Assembly: GCA_032718475.1 (NCBI GenBank)
Contig: JAUCBJ010001178.1
Span: forward strand, 1-63,149
Length of the DNA stretch: 63,149 nucleotides
Direction of reading: 5' to 3'
Origin: Nemertoderma westbladi
Lineage: Eukaryota; Xenacoelomorpha; Nemertodermatida; Nemertodermatidae
The position numbers and the translations under genes were made by a program. How positions within the stretch are numbered: position 1 is the stretch's first letter; every line of letters begins with the position of its first letter. Below, one piece after another: positions 34,528 to 47,371 of the stretch. The notes under the pieces are model-generated. The model was given only the letters and a program-made list of their open reading frames with translations, searched no databases and was not told the DNA's origin.

Positions 34528-35289
34528 TTACAATCCGTTGTCCCTAGGGAATCCGTAATAATCAGGAGGCTGCCTTCTGCGGTGGGCTCGGGTAAGAGGC
34601 TCCATATTAAGTCCGTCATCAGTAACAGTGTTGTTAGGACGAGGGGGAGACAAACTCAACGGGGACTCGAGTGGAGCCATTGGACTGAAACCCGGGTCAT
34701 CCTGAGGGTGCTGAGGTGGGTTGACAGGTGAGGCTTCGACGTAGGACGTGTCATCATCGTCCTCGGACGATTGATTAAATTGACTTAGAACTGGGGACTG
34801 ATGGTATGGTACGCGGAAACACTCAGAGCGGAGGACATGGTATGCTCGTGCGCGTAGTTGTGAACCTGAGAATTTGCGGACACTGACATAGTCCGCATCA
34901 ACAGCGGAAACAATATAACGTGGACGTCCATGTAATTTCCATTGATCACTATAAAGGTGGACTAAATCGCCAATACCGATTGGAGGGGACACTTTAATTC
35001 GTTGGCCACCACGTGACTTCGATATAGTGCTGGGCTCGTGATTGGCTAGCCAGGACCGATGTTGAGATGTAATGAGGTCGTTGTCGGACATTGGGAGTTG
35101 TTCCCCGGTGAATTGATCCCTCTGGCTAAAAACTTCTCTAGCTGACAGACCGGATGCGCGAATTCGTGAGTTTAACTGGGCGACGGCGATAGCAATGGAT
35201 ACGGCTGAGTACGGTCCTCTGGTTGGGTGAAGCTTCAATAGCTCCTCTTCGAGCTCTCGTATTGCGTGCTCCGCTACCGGGTTTTTATT
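34528..35289 (-). pseudogene. C-terminal fragment of an LTR-retrotransposon integrase
   Basis: The frame is open from the junction at about 35290 (its first codons read NVNKNPVAEHAIRELEEELL) through the ORF with its ATG at 35238 to the stop at 34528. The residues NKNPVAE, LSAREVFSQRDQFTGEQL and IGDLVHLYSD, then RKFSGSQLR, are typical of the integrase C-terminus of an LTR retrotransposon family found widely in invertebrate genomes. The catalytic core, zinc site and everything upstream are missing. The upstream side is directly joined to a BEL leader block, so this is a chimeric or deleted element. It is neither of the two integrases elsewhere in the window. The exact superfamily was not settled. 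Confidence 0.7.
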
Positions 35290-38200
35290 AACGTTAAGTA
35301 TAATTCTGGACTAGAATTAATTACAGGGTACCGGTATGATTTCAGCTCAAATTTATAGAAATAAATATAATAAGCCTATGGTAAGTACCGGTATGTCAAT
35401 TATTTTTAGAATAATTGAATTTCTGAATATTTTGGGGTTACTTCGTTACTTTAACTTACTTTATTACCGTTATTTAAGCAGTAGTCCAACTGACAGTGAG
35501 ACCTAGTTGTTGTATGGCAGGCCTACTATTTATAAATCGTTTGAGTTGATTTATAATAGATATATACCCGTTTAAAAGGGGTTTTGACAATATTTGAAAT
35601 AAATGTTATTATTTCTGGGGGTCACTACACAGAAGCTGAACGCCTCTCAGTGAAGTGCTATTTATTTGACACTAAAACTGATGATTCTAATTTACCTAAG
35701 TTACTTAATACTACGAATTACTTACGATACGGGTGAGATTAATTCTCTAATTAAACACAACAAAATATTACGGACGAAATTTTTAGGGTAATTTTACAGG
35801 AAGTCTACAAACCAGTCTAACAAAGGGTTAGATTTCTGGCTATTACAAAGGACAGGGTACTACGGTATTTAAATAATAAGTAGTAGTAAATATATTGTAC
35901 TGTCCAGATAGGAAAATACCACCGCCTGACGACCTATAACCGTATCGCTATAGGTACTACGTTATGTATCACGGATTGTTCCTACCCAGAAGCTAATAGA
36001 GCTAACGAATGTGCCTATCAACCACTTTACAACACAAATATACTGCCTACACTAATTACTTCGGAAGGCACTGTACTCTAAACCCTAAATTAGGTACAAG
36101 TACCGGTATAACAAATAATCAGTAGTTAAATATACTTGAACAGTTAAAAGAACCACGGCATCTGCTGGAGTGACCGAAGCACAAAGTCGTCAGTCTTTAC
36201 CTACGCCAAGCAGCCCTGATGTAGTACCGGGGTTAGTTTAACTATAACGGTATGTATAACAAGCACAATTACTGTAGGAATAAACTTGGGGACATGAATG
36301 TTGCGAATAATCGCATAAACTCTGAATAATAAATATTACGCTACCCGTACAGAATACTCAAACAAATACAAACCAAACGCTGGCAGACTACTATCAAGCC
36401 TAAACAAACTACTGTATGTGCAGATTCTGAAACTGTTAGTTAGTATGCGTGCTAACACGGTAGTACGACTTACTCTTTAAGAGGGGATTGACCTTACAGT
36501 GTTGACTGCCCCAACTTACTAACGGCACTTGATCAGACCAACTCTACACACGCAGCAATCCCTTCAGACCTAAAAATAGCTAGACAACAATCCAGCCTAC
36601 AAAATATCTGAGTAATAACTATTACGGTACCTGAACAGACCACACAAACAAACACAGGCTAAAAACACTGGCAGACTACGATCAAGCCTAAATAAACTAC
36701 AGTATATGCAGACTCTGAAACTGTTAGTTAGTATGCGTGCTAACACGGTAGTACGACTTACTCTTTAAGAGGGGATTGACCTTACAGTGTTGACTGCCCC
36801 AACTTACTAACGGCACTTTATCAGACAAACTCTACACACGCCGTAATCTCTCCAAACCCAACCACAGTCAGACAGCAGCTCAGCCTACAATTATCTGAAC
36901 AATCTGAGCAGGGTCACACGCCTTCTGCTCAATATTAGCCTACTAGTAAATAAAACTGACAGAAATAGACCTAAGTAAAATCCCAATAAAAACCAGGCGT
37001 CCCCGATTTAATATCGAGACCTACCGGTATACAATAATCAAAATCGAATAATACTAATGTACTTGTACAGCAGTACCGGTACCGGTGATGACAGTTAGGC
37101 CTACTGACCTACAGAAGCACCGGTTCAGTTTTACCAGTCACTACGGTATTTTGCAACCTTATTGCCTACTGCAATAAGATTGTAAACCGTTACTGTTCTC
37201 CAGAACAGTATTAAACTGTATTTAATGCCTACACTTGCAACCTTATTGCCTACTGCAATAAGATTAATTATAAACTGTTACTGTTCGCGCTTTCGAAGAC
37301 CTTTAGCAGTTTAACCTGCCAAAATTTATATGTCTTTTCGTTAATTAAAACCACTTTAGCATACGACAATAATTTATGCTAATACGCAAAACATTAGCCG
37401 AAGTCAGCCCATGCGCGATCATTCACCCGATGGATCTACACCCGGGAGACTGAATTCGGATGCTTGAATTGTATTATTACAGTGTAAGGTTGCAGTGTAT
37501 ACCTAATGTATTATTCGATAGATCGTTAATAATTAATCTCTGACAGATATTATTGGCTTTCGGGAAATATTAACAGTTCCTTTAGGACGTGGCGCTTTAT
37601 CTATTTAAACAGAACTAAGACTTATACTAAACGCAACGATACTGCTTATGATTAAAGTATAAAGCGTATTCTTTAGGAAATACTTTGTTACCAATCACAA
37701 TCATACACACTATTCTGCCGACAGTCAGTACATTTGATCACACATAAAGAGAGCAGTAATTGACTCACGTAGGGTCTGCTAAATAACATTGGATTCAATA
37801 CACACCACATTAATATAAATCGCAATTGTTATGTATAGCCGGTCTCTCTAACCTGTAGTGTTATCAAGAAAATTGGGAATTGGGTGATTTATCCGTATTA
37901 TCCAAATAGCAATATTTCCATCAACAAATATTTACAATTAATAACTGACGGTAAAATAACAGTACAAACAATATGATTAATGAGTTAGTATCGGTGAGTG
38001 AGTGATTTCATTCAGGTAACAGTTTATACTTTCGATAATTCAAGCAGTTTACGGTACAGCAGTATCTATCCAAAAATGCCGGTGTTTCTGGCTTAGACAG
38101 CAATAACAACAAAGTAACAAGTAAAAACAGTAAGACTGAACACTCTCCTTATGATCGGCAGGAAAGCTACACGTCGACAGGAAAAACCGCCCTGATTGGC

Positions 38201-38515
38201 CCAAGCCAAACAAAGAACCACGCGGCCAATGGCTGTTTCCATGTCAGCAACCAGCTGCTAGATGTCGTAATATGAATCATCACGGCTAAGCTGTGAAAGG
38301 TGGTTGGTGCATTACAAGTTTTTTGTCTTACCATGTCCGCTAAAACACGTATATAGCAGAATTACTTTTATGTCCGTTAAAACACCTGTAAAGGTACCTT
38401 GCGGGCGAGGGGAATATATATACAGTTAGAAAACCTTTTTTAGAGTATTCCAGCGCCTGGGGGGGAACTGGCCAGCAAAGGCAAACGTATCAGTTATCCC
38501 ACAAAAGCTTTTACA
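35290..38515 (-). mobile_element. BEL LTR/leader block, copy C
   Basis: Collinear with 2805-5890, it includes the same outer terminus (TGTAAAAGCTTTTGTGGG on the minus strand) and the shared ~288-bp tandem duplication (36420 and 36709). A further local duplication (TTGCAACCTTATTGCCTACT at 37148 and 37226) is private to this copy. No BEL gag follows; the block ends at the integrase fragment. Confidence 0.8.
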
Positions 38516-39896
38516 GCGTGTCTGCGTCTGCGTCTGCGATTGCATGTCTGCGTGAGGTTATTTTATTAAATTTATAAATACATTATTATGGAACACTAAC
38601 TAATTTATCACACAAGTAGCTTTGACAACAATGGACTATTATATTATATTACTAAATAGGTTGCTATTCATACATACATGAAATGCCCCAGAATATTATC
38701 ATGTTCATGTACTGTTTTAATAATAATATTAATTGCCAATTTTATTAACCTTCTATTATATTATTATATTTTTCTTTACTTTTTCAATGAGCATTCTGTT
38801 GTAAAATGGGCTGCACCCCACAGGCCTTGAGCCCCCCCTAGAGTGCAGGGGTCGCAGGGGTGGCTGCGACGCCTTCTAGAACATATTTATCATTAAGGAA
38901 AACAGTACGAAAAATTATTTTAAATAATATTCCAGTTTTTATATAGTTATTGAATTATTTTCTGTAATTATTTCTGAAAGGTAAATATAATTACATTCAG
39001 ACAAGTAAATTGTAGATCAAACAGTCGAAAGCGAAAATGATTTGTTGTTGGAATCAACGTAATAAAGGCGTCCTTTATAATAATAATGACACTATAATAA
39101 ATCAGAAGTAGGTAGCTAACACCCCCAAGTCCCCAGATATAAAATATCAGAAGTAGGTAGCCCCCAAACACCCCAAAAAAAATTATCAATGTTGGTAGCC
39201 CTAACACCCCCCCCCCCCAAAAAAAAAAATTATCAAAGTAGGTAGCCCTAACACCTCCAAAAAAATTATCAAAGTTGGTAGCCCTAACACCCCAAATAAT
39301 AAAATATCAGACCTAGGTAGCCCTAACACCTCAAATAATAAAAATAAAAATATCAGAACTAGGTAGCCCAAACACCCCAAATAATAAATTAACTAATACA
39401 AATGGCATTCGCCTACATTTACTACTAAATCAACAAACCTAAATACATATCTTCTGTTATTTTATCGAATTACAATTAATTCCATGACAGACATTGACAG
39501 GACATGACATGACATGACTGCGCAATCTGGCAGTCTAGACAGTGCAGATAAGATAAATTTTTATATAATCAGTTTTATTTACTTTCTTCTTAGGAACAAT
39601 TTTATATAATTCTATACTTTCCTATATATTATCAGTGCTTTCTTACTTTTTTTTTATATTATTAATGTTATATTTAGTATTTACTTACGTTTTTTTTATT
39701 TTGTTATATACTTGTGTTTGTTCCTTTGCGTAAAAAAGTAGGGCCCTATATGGATGCGCCCCCCCCCCCCCCGCATAATTTTTCTTCAAAGAGCAACCCA
39801 CAACCCCCCCCCCCCCCAAACCGCCTGAAACAAAAACACTAACAACACACCCTCCCCTCTACCACTGTCTTTTAGCGGTGAAAGTTTATATAACTT
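38516..39896. other. AT-rich non-coding interval with minisatellite and C runs
   Basis: No gene is visible. The interval begins with a small GTCTGC repeat (38520-38545). It then holds AT-rich DNA, the minisatellite at 39105-39385 and two long C runs (about 39757-39772 and 39804-39818). Confidence 0.5.
39105..39385. repeat. GGTAGCCCTAACACC minisatellite
   Basis: Six or so diverged units of about 45-60 bp contain AAAATATCAGA or AATTATCAAAG, then GTAGGTAGCCCTAACACCCC. Length differences come mainly from A and C runs. Confidence 0.8.
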
Positions 39897-41281
39897 CAGT
39901 GGCGGAGATCTGTATTTGGGAGAAAGATAATTAACTTTTTTCTTTACTTGAATTTAAAGGGGGGGGGGGGGGGGGGGGGGGGGGGTAGCGAAGAGACCAC
40001 AAATACAACTTATCATTGTGATGTTTCCGCAGCCTAAAATTGAGTGAAAAGTTTAGGAATGGCCAATCCAATTTCTTTCAAAAAAGTCACCATGATAGCA
40101 CTTTAGCGGCCAAAAGGGCCTATTTGCCAAAAAGGGTAGGTCGACTTCTTGAACAATATTGCTGTTATTGAGTTCAAATTTAGTGAATCGGTTTAATTCA
40201 TGGTTGCATTCAATGCTAGCGAGCAATTATGGCAGAAATTTAGCTGTGGCCATTTTATAAACATAAAGGCTCAAAAAGGGCCGTTTTTTGGCCCTTTTCG
40301 CTCTCAAATGGCCCCGTGAAGCATTTTTAGCAAAAATTGCTTGATATCCATAGAGACAAGCATATTTTGAAGCTCTGTTCCAAATTTCAACTGATTTCAT
40401 TAACTGATTTCGAGAAGTATATTTTTTCGAGAAAAAAATACATTCTCTGCGATTTAATGGGTTTAAAGTTTAAGAAAAATGCAAAGTTTACCGCTATTTT
40501 AGATAATATCTTCTTTCTTTGTTCGACTATAACTTAGTCAAATAATTTTATCATTTCGTTTGCAATTCAACGAATTTTTTTATTATAGCTAAATATATAC
40601 TGCATGTATATAGAATATATACAGCATGTATATATATATATTGCAGCATATATGTAGCATATATATATACAACCATTTACCAATTTTATTCATTTATATC
40701 TGGATCTTGGGAACCTTTTTGGTGAAAGGACCTTATTCGATTGAAATTATCGTCCTGCTCGAAGGCCTCTCCAAAACAGACTAGTTCTTACGTTTTGGCT
40801 AATAACTCGAGTTTGAGAAAAGATATGAGAAAGCTGCTTGCAAACTTGAATGCGATGAAAAGCGATGAAAACATATCCAAATACATTTACTATTTAAATG
40901 TGGTTAGAATGTCAATATAATACAAAAAATACAGGTATTTAATTACGGCCTAATTGTTAGCCTTTGCGGTAATCTAATCAGGCTCTGCTTACGGAGGCTA
41001 GTATACATAGAGGCAAAAAACAACGTTGCCGCGTTTTATGTAGGTAACTACTGCTATAATTATTTTTAACTGATAATGGATCAATGAGACCGCCAGTGGA
41101 ATCAGGACTGAATGAAAAACCTATATTTACTAATTGTGGAGGGGACCTTATCACCGATTCTAAAAAGTGAGGGGGGAGGGTGGGACAATGTCCCCCCCAC
41201 TTTGTCCCCAATGTCCCCACCCCGAGGGGGGGGGGGGGGAGGGTGGGACAATGCCCCCCCCCCCCAGGATTTCCGCCACTG
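39897..41281. mobile_element. DNA transposon-like unit with CAGTGGCGGA ends
   Basis: CAGTGGCGGAGAT at 39897 and its inverted counterpart ATTTCCGCCACTG ending at 41281 bound 1.39 kb. Each end has a long G or C run close by (39959-39985; 41223-41266). A third TCCGCCACTG end with a C run is at about 7564-7607. No transposase frame is present and I found no clear target duplication, so the superfamily is open. Confidence 0.45.
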
Positions 41282-41535
41282 TTTGTAAAAGTTGTATATA
41301 AATTTTAAATTTAGTATTCTCTTAAGGTTTTATTAATAAATTAGCCGGATCAAAAAACGCGCAAAGGATATAATTTATATGTGATGATGTAGACACAATA
41401 GAAATGGCAAACGCAAAATATAGGATTCTGAGATAAATGCGTTTAACTTTTCATTTTGAACAATAAATCAAATTATATTATTATTTTATTAAATCAAAGT
41501 ACACAACAAATCTAATTGGCTGGAGTTGTTTCTAT
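41282..41535. other. Spacer between two DNA transposon-like units
   Basis: This AT-rich sequence has no gene. It includes the left 8-bp target duplication of the hAT-like unit. Confidence 0.4.
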
Positions 41536-42349
41536 CAGGGACAGGATACGATACGATACGAAAACGGATTTTCGTATTTCGTATCGCAGTATTTTATTCG
41601 TATCGAATTTCGTATCGTATCATAAAAAGTTACTTCGTATCGTATAATGCGAATAAATATTTTTCGTATTTCGTATCGTATTTTCGTATCTTATTATTTT
41701 GTAAATATTAATGTTTTCAACGAGAGATCACACCATTTATTTATTTACAATATTTTCTCAAAATTGGTGTATAAATTAGGTTATACAGCTTACAGTTTTA
41801 TTATGTCAATAAAATGTGTAATGAGGCAGGAGGATCGTTAATCACATTGTAATTAACTGTAGAATAATGATAAAAAGTCGACTGAAATATTATCTAATTA
41901 CAGTTTAAATAAACTTATGAGAACTCTAATAGGGCCTGGCCTACAAGGCATTCGTTGTTATGATAAGGCATTCTAATGCGAGAATAATAGAAATAAATCA
42001 TTTGTTTTGAATTAAAACATGGATTTTTCTTTAGTTTGACTTCGAAATTGAGGTTTTGAATTTTATTCAATATTGGTACATCAAATTTAAAAGTATTCTA
42101 TAACTAACAGTTGTAATACGGTATGCATAAAGTGGCATGGAAAAAATGGTAACGCCTATTATTGGGCCGTGTTGCATAACGTCCTTATGGACGTTGTAGT
42201 CAGTTGACACGCTATTGATGTAGCAATGATACTGAAACATTGAAATAAAAAATATTTGCCTATTATATAGAGATTTATATGATTTTCTAAGTGTAATACA
42301 GGATACAATACTATCTACAATTTACCAATTATTAGGTAAACCAATTCTA

Positions 42350-43170
42350 TAGGTATGACCTATACTGGGCGAATAGGAAGAAATATAACGCCTTACTGAA
42401 AAACAAGAAAACAGCGTATGAGGAAGAAATGCAACTCGAAAACTTAAAACAGGCGGAGATCAAACCTTGGATGATCTTCAAAGAGGGGAAACCGGCGAAA
42501 TCAATCCCCATAGAACCAGCAACTCTGAGGACCCACTTCGACAATTTATTGGGTGTAAGACTGGACCCTCCCGGAAGCAGCACCCCACCTTAGCCATCTG
42601 TACAGGAGAAATGTGTTGAAGAGTGGTACAACGAGCCAATCAGAGAACAAGAGGTAAGCGATGCTATACAGAACTCTGCATCAAAGAAAGCCTGCGGCCA
42701 GGATGGAATATTTTACGAACATTTCAAAAGCTGCAGGTCCCCTCCTAATTACAATTATAACTCTCCTTTTCAACTTCTGCCTAAACATGGGCGCAATCCC
42801 ACTGTCATGGACATGTAGCATCATCAAGGATATATACAAGGGGAAAGGGAGCCTGATGGACCCAAATAACTATAGAGGTATCGCGCTCTTATCTGTGTTT
42901 TCCTAAATATCCCACCTGTTCCTAGATGAGCAATATGGATTTATACCAGGGAGATCAAATATGTCAAATATGCAAGCAATAAGGAAACTCGTCTCAGATA
43001 TTAACGAAGCCCTTCACTCAAAAGAAGACCGTGTAATGTATGTAGCCTTTGTTGATTTTAAAAAGGCATTCGACCTAGTGAACCGAGCCTTGCTCCTTGT
43101 CAAGATATACAACGATTTCGAAATAAAGGGGAAATTATTCGGCTTCATTAAGGCATTATTAACAAATACA
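42350..43170 (+). pseudogene. LINE reverse transcriptase, first half (inside the hAT-like unit)
   Basis: Conceptual translation gives the linker before RT (KNKKTAYEEEM, FDNLLGVRLDPP), then KKACGQDGIFYEHFK, NNYRGIALLSVF and VAFVDFKKAFDLVN, the A box of a non-LTR reverse transcriptase. The frame is broken several times (stops near 42592 and 42906 and frame changes near 42740). It belongs to a different LINE family from the copy at 52781. It is cut off after about 43170 by an inserted segment and resumes at about 44236. Confidence 0.75.
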
Positions 43171-44235
43171 ACTAGAAAGCCAGCAAGCTGGCTGGAAGGA
43201 GCCCGGGGGAAAAATCCTAGCCAAGACTATTACAAAGAACTATGTCAGTCAGCAGTAAGTAAACTAAAATTGTCTAAACTGCAAGGCGTGAGGCTAGCTG
43301 ACTTTGTGGCTCGCCCCACATAATAAAAAATGCAACTTAGCTACCACTAACAAAAATATAATATGAAGCAAATAATTTCATTATCAAGAACGTTTACAAG
43401 ATATAAGATGCGATTACCGAATATTTATAAAAAATGCCCATGATGCACAACCAGATAAATAACAACGAATAGAGCCAAATAACAAATTTAGTTTCCTTCT
43501 ACAGGTATTACCCCGTCGTCAAGCGGAATATCTCTTCCCAGTGAATTCTATGTGAATATGTAATATAGGTACTCCTTAGGCGGTAGGCCAGAGCGGGCTC
43601 CTTAAATACATGCAACTACTGTATTATAGTGTAGGTCAACTATAAAACATTTTGCAATCCACAGTGAGTATCGACTGCAATAGGACACAACACACTGCTT
43701 TGTGTAACTAAAATTCATTCTCCTGATCCACCCCCTAACATAGCAGAGTGAGTAACCTTATTGTAGATATACCCTTAGGAAGCACTGGGAGAGCAATCGG
43801 CTTATGGGGTAATACATTAGAAACCAACAGCTTATGTGTGAGTAAACATTGCCTTTCCTTATAGCCTACTAGTAAAACTTGGCAACCAACACGTTTTTCT
43901 ATGACTGTGTATAACATATTAAGCCATATTTCATCATGAACACCAGCTGTTATTTTACCATTGCTTTTAATTTCGCGACAAAACAATGTCAAAAAACTAA
44001 ATATATCGAATACCACACATAGAATCGATCTGAAATTTTGTAACACGATTATGAACCACCAAAGCAATGTACTTGCAAAATTTCATCAAAATCGCCAGGC
44101 AGGAAGTGCCTTAACCTAGATAATTATCAGTCAGTATGTCAGTCAGTATGTCAGTCAGTGTAATGTATCCTGAGATTTTTACAGAAAGTATCCCTGAGAT
44201 TCTTACAGTAAGTATCCCGCTGTCAAGCGGGCTCC
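43171..44235. mobile_element. Segment inserted into the LINE reverse transcriptase
   Basis: This 1.07 kb non-coding segment separates two halves of one reverse transcriptase domain. It ends with three units of TCAGTCAGTATG (44131-44160) and a TATCC(C)TGAGAT repeat pair. CCGTCGTCAAGCGGAAT (43515) and CCGCTGTCAAGCGGG (44217) are related motifs. The exact borders and a target duplication were not found. Confidence 0.4.
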
Positions 44236-45420
44236 TAATAAAAATATCCGACGGTTTCAGCCTATCAAAACCGATCACACAGTTGCGAGGAATTCTGCAA
44301 GGAGACTCATTCTCCCCAACTTGCTTCATAATTTTTATTACCAGCCTCGCAACTGCACTCCGTGCAATATCGAGTGCGATACGATTCATATTCTTTGCGG
44401 ACGATCTAGCCTTTTATTCTTCGAATCCACAAGTTATCCAACGCGGTCTTGATGTCCTAGAAGAATGGTGTATAAATAATTCAATGGAAGTGAACCTCTC
44501 CAAAACAAAAATAATGAAGTTCCGTAAAGGTGGCCGGCTGTGTATTAACGATACATTCTACTACGGGGGAAAAGAAGTTCTCATCTGCAATGAATACGAA
44601 TATCTTGGCATAACCTTGCAACCGACCCTCACTTTTACCAAACATGTTAACAAAAGAAAACGGAAATCTTATGCAGCGATTGGTTGTCTTTGAAATTTAA
44701 ACAGACTGTCAATATGTACCGCAATGAAGATCTTTGCAATGAAAATAGAGCCAATGGTATCATATGGTCTTGTAGAGATCGGTTGCTCCTTTACAGTTGC
44801 ACACATGAAAGAACTGGATAAAATCAAATCAAAGTTTATTAAAAGGGTGCTCTTCCTACCATCCAACTCATCGACAACTATGGCCATTAAAGTTATAGGA
44901 GAAAAAACATTCATTGAAGATCTCCTTATCGTAAACCCCACGGTATTCAACCATACAGCATTAGAGCAATATCGCTCTTACCGAACCGAACGCACAGAAA
45001 ACTTCAACCGGCAGGGTTACACAAGAGGCCCAGCCTTCACAACTTCGAGTTGGAAATCCTCACAGCAGAGAAACCGGCACACTGTCACCAGGGCAACCGC
45101 CCATGGGTTTCACTACCTCATCTGCTTAACCTGCACCCCTTTCCACGAGCTGTCATCGCAATGTATTTGTAAATATTGTAAGAACTCAGCCGTGGACAGA
45201 TACCACGCTCTCAACTGCGATTGCTGCCCCTCTCTGACAGAACTAGCCAGCCACCCAGATCGACGTTGATCTTTGATATTCGTACTGAATCGTATTTCAT
45301 TCTAACTAATTGTAAAAAAAAAATTTTTAATTAATTTTAAACTTATTGCTCCACTTGTATATTACTATTTTAACAATTTTAAAAGAATAAACCTTTTACC
45401 CCGTTTCGGGGTGCAACTTG
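44236..45420 (+). pseudogene. LINE reverse transcriptase, second half and 3' end
   Basis: The frame resumes with ISDGFSLSKPITQLRGILQGD and continues through the FADD catalytic box (44394-44405). It goes on through the thumb region (LEEWCINNSMEVNLSKTK) and, after a frame break near 44693, to a cysteine-containing C-terminus (CKYCKNS, CDCCPS) ending near 45268. The 3' end is AT-rich with an AATAAA at about 45387. It is the continuation of the half at 42350-43170. Confidence 0.75.
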
Positions 45421-45591
45421 TTTTAAAAAAAATTCTTAGGTAAAATACGACACAAAAAAAATACGAAACATATTTCGTATCGTATAGTATCTCGGCTTTT
45501 TCGTATCGTATCGTATTTTCTCAAATTTGCATTCGTATCGTATCGTGAAAAATTGGTTCGTATCGTATCGTATCCTGTCCCTGGATTCTAT

Positions 45592-46304
45592 ATCAACAAA
45601 CATTCAATCAAGTTTGTTTCCATAATTTAGCTGATCAGATTGGGGCTGCTGTCTTCTTTACAACCTTGAATCGAATCGGTAAATAAAAAAGTGGGAAATT
45701 TAACAAAATGTTCGACGTAGTTCGAAATGTTCAAATATAAATAATAAAATAACAAATATATTATTCAGTAGATTTAGCTGAGTAGTTTAACGATTTTGTC
45801 CTCTTTATTCCTTGAGATCTTATTTCGGCAGATGGAATGTAAAACCCCAGAAGAAAGAAACTGGCACCTCGTACGTGACCAATACAGCACTAGCAGTCTG
45901 TCTGTGGACAGGAAGATTATTAGTTCTTCCGCTGTTCGCGGGTGGATTGGCAGTATTTGGTGGATCTTAGTTGGAATACTGCCGGAGCCGGACTAGACCT
46001 AGCACTGGTGGTTGAGACCGCATTTAGAACGTCTTGAGGTATTCGACCTCTGGATCAAAATCTCAAGCGAAGAACTCCTTGTCCCTCGAGAACCAAAATA
46101 AGAACATTTGTGGATTAGGTTCCTATTTAACACATGTTGTATACAAAAACTCTAAAATACCATAATTAAAAACTTTTGTTAAAAATGTTCTAGAACTTTA
46201 AATTTTCTAGAGCAAAGGATCTTGAAAATATAAAACAATATGTCATGGAATGTTTTTTAAAGTAAGAGAAATTGGCTAGTATAAAACATTTGGGAAGGGT
46301 TACC
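45592..46304. other. Non-coding interval, no gene supported
   Basis: A 66-codon open frame at 45796-45996 has a pyrimidine-rich stretch before its second ATG and a tryptophan-rich end. Nothing else supports it as an exon. The rest is AT-rich. Confidence 0.4.
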
Positions 46305-46790
46305 CCATGGAATACTAAATATGCACGGAAGGACAAATGTATCATACCCCTGGAGGCAATCTTATTATTATTTAAAACGATAGATATGGATGACAGAAAA
46401 CCGCTGCTAAATTTTTTTCAAATCTATCGTGCCGCTTTTGAGATATAGGATTTTATATAACGCTCCCATGGCCTACTATATATACACGGCCTAATAAGCT
46501 GCATTTTGAGGCCATTCAAAAAGAGACCAGTTTTTTTTACAACAATTATTTGATATTGTGATATAATTCTTCAATTTGACTGAATTGAATTCTCCTCGTT
46601 ACGCAAGATACTAAATTATATGGTATGTAGCTAGTGTTTTAGGTAGGTTTAGCTAGTAATTTCGACACTGGTTCCGACATCCTACTTCCCTCTATAAATA
46701 TTTTGTAGTATAGCTAGTTCTTGTTACTATTTCTATAGAAAATGTTCCAGAACAGCTATTCATTTTTAAATATTTTTAAAATTAAATAAT

Positions 46791-47092
46791 TTTTTTTAAA
46801 TAAAATTAAAAATTTTTAAATAAAATTAAAAATTTTTAAATAAAATTAAAAATTTTTAAATAAAATTAAAAATTTTTAAATAAAATTAAAAAATTTTAAA
46901 TAAAATTAAAATTTTTTTAAATAAAATTAAAAAATTTTAAATAAAATTAAAATATTTTTAAATAAAATTAAAAACTTTTAAATAAAATTAAAAATTTTTA
47001 AATAAAATTAAAAATTTTTAAATAAAATTAAAAACTTTTAAATAAAATTAAAAATTTTTAAATAAAATTAAAAATTTTTAAATAAAATTAAA
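46791..47092. repeat. 20-bp AT-only tandem array
   Basis: About 15 copies of AAATAAAATTAAAAATTTTT, nearly pure A and T, lie at the centre of the foldback element. Confidence 0.95.
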
Positions 47093-47123
47093 TAACTGTT
47101 TAATTTTAAAATTTTTAAATATA

Positions 47124-47371
47124 TTCCAGAACAAATATTTTTTGTTCTAAAACATTTTTTAGAAAAAGATCTGGATTCTATATAAATCGCATGGCATCGT
47201 TCTAAAACGTGTTTAAAATCAATAAAAAAAATTGGAAAAAAATATTGTGAAAAATGAATTTTTTTTAAATTGATTTTAAACACGTTTTAGAACGATGCCA
47301 TGCGTTCTAAATAGAATGCAGATTTTTTTCTAAAAAATGTTCTAGAACAAAAAATATTTGTTCTAGAACAT
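47124..47371. repeat. Inner palindrome of the foldback element
   Basis: CGCATGGCATCGTTCTAAAA and the following ACGTGTTTAAAATCAAT (about 47189-47223) are inverted at 47268-47310. The outer flanks (TAGAAC and AACAAATATTTTTTGTTCTA motifs) extend the pairing to roughly 100 bp per arm around a 45-nt centre. Confidence 0.8.

Larger units (their letters stand above)
41536..45583. mobile_element. hAT-like DNA transposon with 27-bp terminal inverted repeats
   Basis: The left end begins CAGGGACAGGATACGATACG and the right end is its exact inverse over 27 bp (41536-41562 and 45557-45583). Beyond that, both ends are filled with subterminal CGTATCGTAT motifs. Flanking GTTTCTAT (41528-41535) and GATTCTAT (45584-45591) form an 8-bp target duplication with one mismatch. 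CAG termini and 8-bp duplications are hAT hallmarks. No transposase is visible; the interior is mostly a LINE. Confidence 0.75.

Noticed and set aside
45796-45996. Possible 66-residue exon with a tryptophan-rich hydrophobic end
   Set aside because: Only a pyrimidine-rich stretch before the second ATG favours it; no compatible neighbouring exon was found.
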